Shown here piece by piece: positions 22,378 through 29,743 of a stretch of DNA of 64,000 nucleotides. Location: NCBI RefSeq assembly GCF_030271535.1, contig NZ_JASCXJ010000025.1, positions 1 to 64,000 on the forward strand, given 5' to 3'. The notes beneath the pieces were generated by a model that worked only from the letters and a program-made list of their open reading frames with translations, was not told where the DNA came from and made no database searches. Within the stretch, counting starts at the first letter, position 1. Every line of letters starts with the position of its first letter. This DNA comes from Nocardiopsis sp. ATB16-24 (lineage in GTDB: Bacteria > Actinomycetota > Actinomycetes > Streptosporangiales > Streptosporangiaceae). Position numbers and translations under genes: made by a program.

Positions 22378-22466
22378 GGAGGGTTCGCATAGCGGCCGAG
22401 TGCAGTGCTCTTGAAAAGCACCAAGTCCTTGACGGGGCTTCGTGGGTTCAAATCCCACACCCTCCG
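22378..22466 (+). tRNA. tRNA-Ser (anticodon TGA)
   Basis: The 89-nt gene has acceptor GGAGGGT/ACCCTCC, a D-arm with AGCGGCCGAG, anticodon loop CTTGAAA (TGA), a long variable arm as required for serine, and T-arm GTGGG-TTCAAAT-CCCAC. CCA is not encoded. Its last 27 bases recur in diverged form at 24243-24269. Confidence 0.95.
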
Positions 22467-22512
22467 CGGAATCAGGGAGTCTCCCCAGGTGGGAGGCTTC
22501 CACGGAGCACGG

Positions 22513-22579
22513 CGAAGGCCGGTGGTCCCGATCCAGTGCACATGCGGTGCACATGGAACGCGAGGACCGCCGGCCTTCG
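22513..22579. repeat. 16-bp stem-loop after tRNA-Ser, with the GTGCACATG motif in its loop
   Basis: Arms 22513-22528 and 22564-22579 are complementary over 16 bp with one G-T pair. The 35-base loop contains two GTGCACATG copies. It may terminate the tRNA transcript. No T run follows. Confidence 0.55.
22535..22555 (+). repeat. paired GTGCACATG motif, possible integrase arm site
   Basis: Two perfect GTGCACATG nonamers are separated by two bases, 69 bp after tRNA-Ser. About 18 of 21 positions match 8847-8867 beside the tRNA-Pro island. A recurrence next to both tRNA-linked repeats suggests a role in site-specific integration; this is inference. Confidence 0.45.
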
Positions 22580-22773
22580 GTGTTCCCCAGGTCCGATCCG
22601 GGGCCTGCCGAACGTGCCGCTTGGCGGGCATCAGAGCGCCAGAGATCAGCTCACCCCGACGACGTTGCTTCCAGCACAGAAACAACCCCTTGAAACTGTT
22701 CCAGGAGCTACGTCATCGCACAGAGACACGGGATCGGGCGCTTCCACCGCCCTCCCAGAGTTCCCCGCACCCC
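22580..22773. other. short gap between the tRNA-Ser terminator and the hydrolase
   Basis: No gene or clear structure. The sequence resembles neighbouring non-coding DNA. Confidence 0.4.
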
Positions 22774-24015
22774 TCACAGCTGAGGACGTACCGGCCCTCG
22801 GCGGAACGGCGTGCGTTCGAGCCCCAGACGGGTGCGGATGATGGTGGCCAGGTGGCGGGAGGTGCCGTGCTTGGGCAACGCCGCCAACTCCTCCCCCGCG
22901 CCGACCAGCTCCTCGTGCTTGCCCTCCCGTAGCCGTTGCATCACGGTGCGCGCCGCGACGGGATGGACGTCCAGAACGCTGTGGCCGGTCTTGGGCAGGG
23001 TGGCCATCACGCCACGCGGGGCGGTGGAGGCGATGCGCTCCGCCGTCGACGGGGCGGTGCGCAGATCGCGCTCCCCTCGCAGCACCACGAGCGGCCAGTC
23101 GAAGGAGGGCAGTGCGCCGAGCATGTCGAAGTGTTCACCGGAGAACGGCGGGAACCGCTTCGCCACCTCGGTGAACCGTGCGGGGCGGTCGAAGGGTCCG
23201 CCGTCCCGCTCGGACGCGTAGCGCAGCTCTCGGAAGGCGATGGCGCCGGCGAGGTCGAACTCCATGATGTAGGGCACGGGGGTGTCGGTCTCGCTGTCGC
23301 CCAGGGAGGCGAGCCAACGCCAGGTACGGTCGGCCCGTCCCGCGAGCTGCTGTGCGGCCAGGCGGCGTAGCAGGCGGGGGCCGCCGTACTCGTAGGTGAT
23401 ACGAGCCACCTCGTCCACCTGGTCCTGTGTGGCGCGTCCCGATCGGACCAGGGCGCGCAGCCCCTTGGCGATGTCCGCGGTCTCCTCGGTCCCCTCCCAC
23501 AGGACGGAACGGACGTGCTCGCGCACCTCGACGTGGTCGTCGGCGCCGAGCACGGGAGAGTCCAGGACCATTCCGGCCACGCGGGAGGGATAGGTGGCGC
23601 CGAAGGCCTGCGCCACGTAGGACCCGTACGAGCTTCCGTAGATGATGGCCTCGTCGATCCCGGCGTCGTCGAGCACGGCGGCGAGGTCGTCGACGACCAG
23701 GGGGACCGACATGGCGTCGAAGGTCAGGTCCTCCCCGTCGGTGTCCGTGCGCGACAGCCCCACGCCGCGATGTTCCATCATGACCACGTCCAGTCCCGCG
23801 CGCTGGGCACGCGCGCGGAAGCCGATGTAGGGCATGACCGAGGCCAGACCCGGACCTCCGGGGATAACCACCACGGGTGTGTCCCCGCGTGGGCCCGAGC
23901 GTACGTACACCAGGTCGAAGGCGTTGGTGCCTCCGTCCGCCTGACGACGTAGCGTCGTCACGCCCGGCATCTCCAGCAGCCGCTTCCGTGTCCGTTCGTC
24001 CGAGCGGGCCGCCAT
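22774..24015 (-). CDS. alpha/beta hydrolase, proline-iminopeptidase-like
   Basis: The 413-residue product is an alpha/beta hydrolase with the order expected of prolyl aminopeptidase-type enzymes. VVVIPGGPGLAS forms the oxyanion loop, MMEHRGVGLS follows, YGSSYGSYVAQ is the nucleophile elbow (GxSxG), and a cap region lies at about 190-290. LVVLRGERDLRT carries the likely catalytic Asp and KTGHSVLDVHP the catalytic His. Substrates of this group are short peptides or amides; the exact one is unknown. There is no signal peptide. It sits between tRNA-Ser and the tRNA remnant and may be cargo of an old integration. Confidence 0.85.
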   Translation of the reverse strand: MAARSDERTRKRLLEMPGVTTLRRQADGGTNAFDLVYVRSGPRGDTPVVVIPGGPGLASVMPYIGFRARAQRAGLDVVMMEHRGVGLSRTDTDGEDLTFDAMSVPLVVDDLAAVLDDAGIDEAIIYGSSYGSYVAQAFGATYPSRVAGMVLDSPVLGADDHVEVREHVRSVLWEGTEETADIAKGLRALVRSGRATQDQVDEVARITYEYGGPRLLRRLAAQQLAGRADRTWRWLASLGDSETDTPVPYIMEFDLAGAIAFRELRYASERDGGPFDRPARFTEVAKRFPPFSGEHFDMLGALPSFDWPLVVLRGERDLRTAPSTAERIASTAPRGVMATLPKTGHSVLDVHPVAARTVMQRLREGKHEELVGAGEELAALPKHGTSRHLATIIRTRLGLERTPFRRGPVRPQL

Positions 24016-24242
24016 CAGACGTTCCGGCCCGGAGCCGTCTTCACCGTGTGTCCCATGTGAGGGGAAGCTAGCACGGAGCGGTACCGCCGCCGGGGCGGAA
24101 AACGCCGCTACCGCGTGTTTCCCGGTTCGAAAGAGGCCGGCGGCGACGCCAGGCAGGGCACAGGAAGGACATTTGTGCAGGCCACAAGCCGATCAGTCGT
24201 TTTGTCGACATGTGGTTAGGGGCCTTCGCGACGGCGGGACCG

Positions 24243-24269
24243 CGTGGGCTCCAATCCCGCACCCTCCGC
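24243..24269 (+). repeat. remnant of tRNA-Ser 3' end, putative att site
   Basis: Twenty-four of 27 positions match the end of tRNA-Ser (22441-22467); the T-stem still pairs with one wobble. Weak similarity to the variable arm continues upstream to about 24232. No acceptor 5' half or anticodon arm is present, so it is not a tRNA gene. Confidence 0.7.
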
Positions 24270-24273
24270 AGAT

Positions 24274-24308
24274 GGGGCCACTCGGAGCGTGGTGATCCGG
24301 GTGGCCCC
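24274..24308 (+). terminator. stem-loop following the tRNA-Ser remnant
   Basis: GGGGCCAC and GTGGCCCC (8 bp) enclose 19 bases and are followed by a C/T-rich tract. It may be the former tRNA terminator, carried with the repeat, or the terminator of the minus-strand gene ending at 24319. Confidence 0.45.
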
Positions 24309-24318
24309 TTCCTTCCCG

Positions 24319-24540
24319 CTACACGCGGCGAACCGGCCCTTCGCATCGCCACGGCTCGGGCGGTGGTCCGCCCGCACGCAGGTGGGAGTCCAGCAGCGAG
24401 AACAGGCGGTCGGCCTCGCGCAGCGTCCCGTAGCCCTCACCGGCGTGGCGGGGACGGCTGCGGAGCAACTCGGACAGGGAGTCGTACAGCTCCGTCGGCT
24501 TCTCCCCCTCAAGGAGGTGCCGGATCAGCGGAGTGCTCAT
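24319..24540 (-). CDS. hypothetical protein (73 aa)
   Basis: The small acidic/helical product (STPLIRHLLEGEKPTELYDS, SELLRSRPRHAGEGYGTLRE, ADRLFSLLDSHLRAGG) is unrecognised. Its ATG overlaps the upstream stop as ATGA, so it is co-translated with the 108-residue gene. High third-position GC supports coding. Confidence 0.6.
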   Translation of the reverse strand: MSTPLIRHLLEGEKPTELYDSLSELLRSRPRHAGEGYGTLREADRLFSLLDSHLRAGGPPPEPWRCEGPVRRV

Positions 24541-24863
24541 GAGGCCGTCCCCCACAGAAGATCCGCGTACGGCCGGTAGGAGGGAAATCGGCTTTGACGT
24601 GCCTCGTGGGCCAGGTAGTAGCCGCGCACCAGGGCTTCGGAGGGATCGAACACGGTCGGCGGCTCGGAGCGAGGGTCGGGAGCCGGCCGCGGGGCCGGTA
24701 CGGGGATACCGGCGACGGTCGCGGGGTGGGCGGCGTAACGGCGGACCCGGGAGGCGCGGCGCCTACGCGCCTCGGCGTGCACTTCGCGGGTGAGGACACG
24801 CGGTGCGGCGTGCAGCCCCCGCGCCGGGCGGAGACAACGGAGGAGGAGGGCCACAGAGGCCAT
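24537..24863 (-). CDS. hypothetical protein (108 aa)
   Basis: The start is uncertain: ATG at 24863 or 24869, neither with a good ribosome-binding site, and the frame is open to 24929. The product begins with a short hydrophobic helix (ASVALLLRCLRPARG), then an Arg-rich segment, a Pro-rich linker, and a C-terminal helix (ALVRGYYLAHEARQSR). I do not recognise it. The layout (small basic protein, 4-bp overlap with a smaller partner, divergent from a helix-turn-helix regulator) repeats the one at 2353-3518. Confidence 0.55.
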   Translation of the reverse strand: MASVALLLRCLRPARGLHAAPRVLTREVHAEARRRRASRVRRYAAHPATVAGIPVPAPRPAPDPRSEPPTVFDPSEALVRGYYLAHEARQSRFPSYRPYADLLWGTAS

Positions 24864-24980
24864 TACCATGTGCACTTGTCTGCCTGCTTTCACCAGGTGG
24901 ACCGGGCCCGGAGGTGTTCGCCGCACCACCGGGCCGCTTCATGTTCAGTTTCAGATAATAGACCAGTTCAGCTATAGCAC

Positions 24981-25023
24981 GCTAGGCATACCTGCATTGC
25001 TAGGTGTTCTCGGTGTTCCTAGC
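24981..25023. promoter_or_regulatory. three GCTAGG half-sites upstream of the GntR gene
   Basis: GCTAGG at 24981-24986 and 24999-25004 and its reverse complement CCTAGC at 25018-25023 lie between the GntR gene and the divergent small-gene operon. This fits an operator for autoregulation and control of the divergent operon. Confidence 0.5.
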
Positions 25024-25032
25024 GTCTCTGAC

Positions 25033-25260
25033 ATGAAGTGGCGTGAAGGCGTGCCCAGGTGGGTGCAGATCGCGGACGAGCTGGAAAGACGCATCAAGGA
25101 GGGTGAGTACCCTCCGGGGAGCCGCGTCCCCTCGGTGCTCAAGCTCATGGACGAGTTCCAGGTGGCCTCCGCCACGGCACAGAAAGCACTGGCGGGGCTG
25201 CGCAACCGAGGACTGACGCGCACGGAACCAGGCATCGGCTCCACCGTCCGGGAGAACTAG
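25033..25260 (+). CDS. minimal GntR-type winged-helix regulator
   Basis: The 75-residue product is little more than a GntR DNA-binding domain: PRWVQIADELERRIKEGEYP, PGSRVPSVLKLMDEFQVASA, TAQKALAGLRNRGLTRTEPG. The usual effector domain is missing. Small GntR proteins of this kind (KorSA-like) control transfer genes in actinobacterial integrative elements (family knowledge). No Shine-Dalgarno precedes the ATG at 25033, suggesting a leaderless message. It diverges from the two small genes and has GCTAGG repeats in its promoter. Confidence 0.85.
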   Translation: MKWREGVPRWVQIADELERRIKEGEYPPGSRVPSVLKLMDEFQVASATAQKALAGLRNRGLTRTEPGIGSTVREN

Positions 25261-25316
25261 GTGTGCTGTTCGGTGAGGTTGGTGACACGAAGCGCGCCAT
25301 CGTGGCCCCCAAAAAA

Positions 25317-25379
25317 AGTGGATCTTGCTCCCAGCGTCACTTTTGGCGGTTCGCAGTGACGCTGGGAGCAAGATCCACT
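25317..25379. repeat. 24-bp perfect inverted repeat
   Basis: Arms 25317-25340 and 25356-25379 are perfectly complementary around a 15-base loop. On the minus strand the repeat runs directly into seven T, so it can act as a terminator in that direction. The core ATCTTGCTCCCAGCGTCAC recurs in the next element. Confidence 0.85.
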
Positions 25380-25437
25380 GGTTCATTCCGCCACCCTGGC
25401 ACGCTCACCCGGCCCCTCCCACTCCCGAGCACCCGGC

Positions 25438-25512
25438 CTTTCCCCGTGATCTTGCTCCGGGCGTCACCGCCGAGCACTCCCAGTGACGCTGGGAGCAAGA
25501 TCACGGGGAAAG
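25438..25512. repeat. 30-bp inverted repeat sharing a core with 25317-25379
   Basis: Arms 25438-25467 and 25483-25512 are complementary with two mismatches around a 15-base loop. Eighteen or so bases of each arm match the previous element, and both loops are 15 bases. The pair looks like a REP/BIME-type or small non-autonomous mobile repeat. Confidence 0.8.
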
Positions 25513-25748
25513 GGGCAGACCAAGGAGGCTTATCGGCCTGCTGCCTGACAGAGAAGCGTCAGCGCCGACCCCGGTCCCGTCCCTGCCCCTCGGCCCCCGA
25601 CCCCCGGCCCCTGACCCCCGGACCCGACCGCCGACTCTCAGCCTCCGACCCCGGTCCCGGCTCCCGTCCCTGCCCCTCGGCCCTCGGCCCTCGGCCCCCC
25701 GACCCCACAGGACACCACCCCTTCCGTCCGGGGTGCGCCGGAGCCGCT
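25513..25748. other. C-rich low-complexity stretch
   Basis: About 150 bp (25560-25710) are made of degenerate CCCCGGCCC/CTCGGC units with almost no G or A pairs on the plus strand. No gene is supported. The reverse-strand frame is Gly/Arg-rich junk. Confidence 0.6.
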
Positions 25749-25793
25749 CTACAGCTGGTCGTGCTACAGCTGGTCGTGCTACAGCTGGTCGTG
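25749..25793. repeat. three tandem copies of a 15-bp unit at the end of a USP gene
   Basis: CTACAGCTGGTCGTG is repeated three times without change. On the minus strand each unit reads His-Asp-Gln-Leu-stop, so the true stop codon of the universal stress protein and its last four codons are followed by two further in-frame copies. Confidence 0.85.
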
Positions 25794-26711
25794 GTCGGCG
25801 TTGTGCGGCATGACCGCCACCGGGATCTGGGAGCGGTGCAGCACGCCCTGACCCACCGAACCCAGGAGCAGGCCGCGCACGGTCCCCCGACCACGGGAGC
25901 CCACCACGATGACGTCGGCCCCCTCGGAGGCCCTGAGCAACGCGTTCACCGGGCTGTCCTGGGTGCGCACCACGCTGACCTCGATGTCCAACCCCTCACG
26001 CCGTTCGTCGGCGACCTCGGCCAACAGCTCGGCCACGAGTTCCTCGGACCTACGGTCGAACAGGTCCTCCTGCGGCTGGTAGCCCATCGCGGTCATCGCG
26101 ACCGGGTCGTAGGGGTAGGGCACCTCCCAGCTGTTGACCACGACCAGTTCGGCGTCGCTCTCGCTCGCCAGGTCCACCGCCACGCGCAGCGCGCGACGCG
26201 CGTTGTCGGAGTCGTCCACGCCGACCACGATCTTTTTCAGGGAGGTCGTCGCGGGCTTGCCCTCCTTCGAGGGCACCACGACCACGGGGCAGGGCGCCTG
26301 GGCCGCGACGCGGACGCTGACCGAGCCCACGAACACCGACGCGAACGTCCCCAGTCCCCGGGTGCCCACCACGAGTACGTCGCGAGGACGGCAGTGTCGT
26401 AGCAGCGCCAGCGGGGCCTCCTCCAACGCGGTCTCCGTCTCCACGGTCACCGCGGGTTGCAGTTCACGGACGCGCGTGGCCGCGCGGGTCAGGACGTCGG
26501 TGGCCTGCTCGGAGATCTCGTCGGTGGGGCCGAAATGGGCGGGGCCCGCGCTGGCCGACACCATCAGCGGCATCCCCAACGCGTACACGACCAGGATCGG
26601 TATCTCCCGGCGGGCGGCCTCGGCCGCCGCCCAGTCCAGGGCCGCCCTGGAGTGCGCGGAGCCGTCGACTCCCACGACGACCCTGGGTGAACGTTCCTTC
26701 TTGCGTGCCAT
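25779..26711 (-). CDS. universal stress protein, two UspA domains
   Basis: The 310-residue product has two tandem UspA domains (VVVGVDGSAHSRAALDWAAA start; VVVGVDDSDNARRALRVAVD second). Each ends in the ATP-binding signature G-2x-G-9x-G(S/T): GTRGLGTFASVFVGSVS and GSRGRGTVRGLLLGSVG. Such proteins are cytoplasmic and induced by starvation, hypoxia or redox stress. ATG 26711 follows a GAGAGGG; an upstream ATG at 26735 is in frame. It lies 20 bp after the second USP gene, so the two form an operon. Confidence 0.93.
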   Translation of the reverse strand: MARKKERSPRVVVGVDGSAHSRAALDWAAAEAARREIPILVVYALGMPLMVSASAGPAHFGPTDEISEQATDVLTRAATRVRELQPAVTVETETALEEAPLALLRHCRPRDVLVVGTRGLGTFASVFVGSVSVRVAAQAPCPVVVVPSKEGKPATTSLKKIVVGVDDSDNARRALRVAVDLASESDAELVVVNSWEVPYPYDPVAMTAMGYQPQEDLFDRRSEELVAELLAEVADERREGLDIEVSVVRTQDSPVNALLRASEGADVIVVGSRGRGTVRGLLLGSVGQGVLHRSQIPVAVMPHNADHDQL

Positions 26712-26731
26712 GGTGTTCCCTCTCAACGCTG

Positions 26732-27640
26732 TCACTCGTCATCGGAGTGCGGGGGCAGGACGGCGACGGGCACCGGGGCCCCACGCAGCACCCCCTGACT
26801 CACCGAGCCCATCACCAGCCCCCGGACCCCTCCGCGACCGCGTGATCCCACGACGAGCATGTCCGCCTCGTTCGCGGCCTCCAAAAGGGCGTCCACCGGG
26901 TCGGCCTGTGTCCGCACCGCGCTGATCTCCAGGAGTTCGGTGCGGTCGTCGACCACGTCCGCGAGCAGCCCGGCGATCACCTCTTCGGACTGGCGGTCGA
27001 ACGTCTCCTCGTGCAGGGCCCGCGCGTCGTCGTTCGGACCCTTCGACCCCGTGGACGGCGCCACCTGCCAACTGTTGACCACCACGACCTCCGCACCGAC
27101 CACCAGGGCCTGTCGCAGGGCGAAGCGCAGAGCGCGCCGGGACGACCGGGAACCGTCCACCCCCACCACGACACGCCCTCGGGGCGGTGGCGGTCTCTCC
27201 AGATCGGGGACGACGACCACGGGGCAGGGCGCGTGGGAGGAGGCGCGTACGCCGACCGAGCCCAGCATGATCGCCCGGACACCGCTCAGGCCACGCGATC
27301 CCACCACGAGGAGGTCGTCACCGTGGGCTTCGTTGAGCAGGACGGCGGGTGCGTCCTCGGGGGCCAGAACGGTCGTGGCCTCCACCTCGGGTCTGGCCCG
27401 GCGCACGTACTCGGCGCTCTCGGTGAGCAGCCCGTGTCCGGCCTCGCGCAGCTCGTCGACCGCGACGCGCCCCGAGGCCCCGTAGGCGCCGATGACCACC
27501 GGCATGCCCAGCCCGTGCACGATCCGCAGCGGGATTCCGCGTCGGCCGGCCTCCTCGGCCGCCCAGACCAGGGCGGCCCTGGAGGTCGACGTGCCGTCCA
27601 CGCCGACCACGACCGCGGGTGGGCGTTCTGGTGCGTTCAT
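26732..27640 (-). CDS. universal stress protein, two UspA domains
   Basis: The 302-residue product is a second tandem-UspA protein (VVVGVDGTSTSRAALVWAAE; VVVGVDGSRSSRRALRFALR) with both nucleotide-binding signatures intact (GSRGLSGVRAIMLGSVG, GSRGRGGVRGLVMGSVS). The start is ATG 27640 behind GGAGGGGG. It is closely related to its neighbour and probably arose by local duplication. The first gene of the pair, it has an 83-bp gap to the MinD-like gene upstream. Confidence 0.93.
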   Translation of the reverse strand: MNAPERPPAVVVGVDGTSTSRAALVWAAEEAGRRGIPLRIVHGLGMPVVIGAYGASGRVAVDELREAGHGLLTESAEYVRRARPEVEATTVLAPEDAPAVLLNEAHGDDLLVVGSRGLSGVRAIMLGSVGVRASSHAPCPVVVVPDLERPPPPRGRVVVGVDGSRSSRRALRFALRQALVVGAEVVVVNSWQVAPSTGSKGPNDDARALHEETFDRQSEEVIAGLLADVVDDRTELLEISAVRTQADPVDALLEAANEADMLVVGSRGRGGVRGLVMGSVSQGVLRGAPVPVAVLPPHSDDE

Positions 27641-27723
27641 CCCGACCCCCTCCCTTACTCCTCCCCTGTCCGGAACACGTCTTCGGAAAACCAGGAAAGG
27701 GGGTGCGCGCGGTGTGTTCGGCC

Positions 27724-29568
27724 TCACCTGTGCCGGGCGAACGCCTCCCCCACGCTCGCGGCCAGGTGGAGGTAGGCGTCCCTCGTGGCCGGTGCGAGCT
27801 GTTCCAGGTCCACCTCCGCTCCCTCTTCCAGGTGTCCGTCCCAGGGGATCCTCACCACGTCCCGGCACCGTCCGGCGAAGTGTTCCTCCAGGCGGTTCAG
27901 GTCCACGCTGCTCTTGCTGTTGGAGCGCACCATCGACAGCACCACCACGGCGCTGCGGACGAGCGGGCCGTGGCCGTGCGCCTCCAACCAGTCCAGCGTG
28001 GCGCTGGCGCTGCGCGCCCCGTCCACCGAGGCCGAGCTGACCAGCACCACCTGGTCGGCCAGGCCCAGCACTCCGCGCATCGCCGAGTGGAGCAGTCCGG
28101 TGCCGCAGTCGGTGAGGCAGATGGAGTAGAAGTGCTCCACGATCCGGGCGACCTCCCGGTAGTCGGTGTCGCTGAAGGCCTCCGAGACCGCCGGATCGCG
28201 ATCGGAGGCCAGGATCTCCAGACGACTGGGCGCTTGTGAGGTGAACCCCCGGATGTCGGCGTAGCGCGACACCAGGTGCCGTTCGTTGAGCAGGTCGCGG
28301 ATGGTCGCGGCGGTCTCCAACCGCACCTTGTCCGAGAGCGTGCCCCGGTCGGGGTTGGCGTCCACCGCGAGCACCCGGTCACCGCGCAGGGAGGCCAGGG
28401 TGGCTCCTAGGGCGACCGTGGTGGTGGTCTTGCCGACCCCGCCCTTGAGGCTGAGTACGGCCACCCGGTGGTGTCCGCTCGCCACCGGTGTGCAGGCGCG
28501 GGCCACCAGTTCACGCCGGCGCAGCACCTTGGGGGACTCGCCGGGGTTGATCAGGCCGAGGGAGGCGGTGTGCACGGCCCGGCGCCATCCGCCGCTGGGC
28601 CCCTGGCGCCGATTGCGTACGAGGGTGGCGGCGTTGAGGGAGTCGGCGGTCTCTCGTTCCTGGTCGACGCCCCCTCGCGCCGGTTCCCGGTCGGTGCTCC
28701 GCCGGATCGCCGGGACCGAAGGCGTCTCCGGCCCGGGCCGGACCGTCGCCACCTCCGTGCTCGGTGGGACCTCCGGAGTCGGCGGTACGGGCGGTGCGAG
28801 GTCGGCGCGGGGACCGGTGAGCGTGCGCGGCGGCTCGGGGTGGCTTCTGACGGGAACGGCGGGGGTGAGGTCGCTCCGTCCCTCCTCGGGGAGACCCTCG
28901 TCCCGGTCCGTCTCCAATGGCGGCAGTTGTTCGGGCTCGGGCACGTCGGAGTCGTGGCGCGGCCGGCGGGGCGCCAGGGGGTCGATCTCCCCGCCCGGCC
29001 GTGTGGGACGTTGCAGGCGCTGCCGTTGCGGGCGTTCCGGACGCCTGCGCGCGGCCCCCGGCAGCAGGCGGACCGTGCTCCCCCGTAGGTCGTCCTCGAC
29101 GTCGTCGGTGTCCGGGTCGGCGTGCCCTTCAGGGGGCCTGGTCTCCCCGGCCGTCTCGGGCGCCTGGGCCCCTCCGCCCGGCCGCGAAGCCCCCGAGGGC
29201 GTGGGGGGTTCGGACAGCCAGGGCCCGGGGTCCTCCCCTTCTCGTTCTCCGTCGTCGCCCTCGTCCACCGGCTGCTCCTTGCCGTCGTCCACGGGCGGCA
29301 CGGCCCGGCTCTCGTCCTCGGGCGCGGGGAACGGTGTGTCCTCGGCCAGGCGGGCGTAGGGCGGCGGAGGCGGGGCGGCTCCCTCGAAGCCGCCGAACCA
29401 CTGCTCCCGTGGGGAGAGCGCGGTCGGTCGAGGGTCGGCGGTCGCCCCGCCGGACTCCTCGGGCTCGTCGGTCGGGGCTCCCCAGAGCGACTCCGCCCGC
29501 TCCTCGGCATCCGGCCGGGAGTCCGCTTCGGAGTCTCGATCCGACCCGTACTGTTCCTGCTGTGCCAC
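27724..29568 (-). CDS. MinD/ParA-like ATPase with long disordered N-terminus
   Basis: The 614-residue product has about 340 residues of Pro/Glu/Arg/Asp-rich, probably disordered sequence. A MinD/ParA-type ATPase follows: VAVLSLKGGVGKTTTTVALG with the deviant Walker A near residue 374, AVDANPD in the switch I position, and SICLTDCGTGLLHSAMRG for the Walker B/switch II region. The arrangement matches EspI-like and related MinD-type proteins tied to type VII secretion or to cell-pole functions in actinobacteria (family knowledge). No ESX genes adjoin it, so the role is open. The start is ATG 29568. Confidence 0.85.
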   Translation of the reverse strand: MAQQEQYGSDRDSEADSRPDAEERAESLWGAPTDEPEESGGATADPRPTALSPREQWFGGFEGAAPPPPPYARLAEDTPFPAPEDESRAVPPVDDGKEQPVDEGDDGEREGEDPGPWLSEPPTPSGASRPGGGAQAPETAGETRPPEGHADPDTDDVEDDLRGSTVRLLPGAARRRPERPQRQRLQRPTRPGGEIDPLAPRRPRHDSDVPEPEQLPPLETDRDEGLPEEGRSDLTPAVPVRSHPEPPRTLTGPRADLAPPVPPTPEVPPSTEVATVRPGPETPSVPAIRRSTDREPARGGVDQERETADSLNAATLVRNRRQGPSGGWRRAVHTASLGLINPGESPKVLRRRELVARACTPVASGHHRVAVLSLKGGVGKTTTTVALGATLASLRGDRVLAVDANPDRGTLSDKVRLETAATIRDLLNERHLVSRYADIRGFTSQAPSRLEILASDRDPAVSEAFSDTDYREVARIVEHFYSICLTDCGTGLLHSAMRGVLGLADQVVLVSSASVDGARSASATLDWLEAHGHGPLVRSAVVVLSMVRSNSKSSVDLNRLEEHFAGRCRDVVRIPWDGHLEEGAEVDLEQLAPATRDAYLHLAASVGEAFARHR

Positions 29569-29743
29569 CGGAGTTCTCCTGCTTCGAGGGGGTGTGCTGT
29601 GGAGGGAAGGGGTACCGCAGCGGGGAGAGACGCAAACCGCTCCCTGCGATCAGTCCTACCCTCCCACCGGAGGTGCCTCCCCGGCCAGGAGAGCGGAGCG
29701 GTCCGTTGTTGCACGGAAAGCCTCCCCGGGTACTGTCCGACCC

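Noticed and set aside
24210..24269. Considered as a second tRNA-Ser gene
   Set aside because: No anticodon arm or 5' acceptor strand exists upstream; only the 3' 27-40 bases match.
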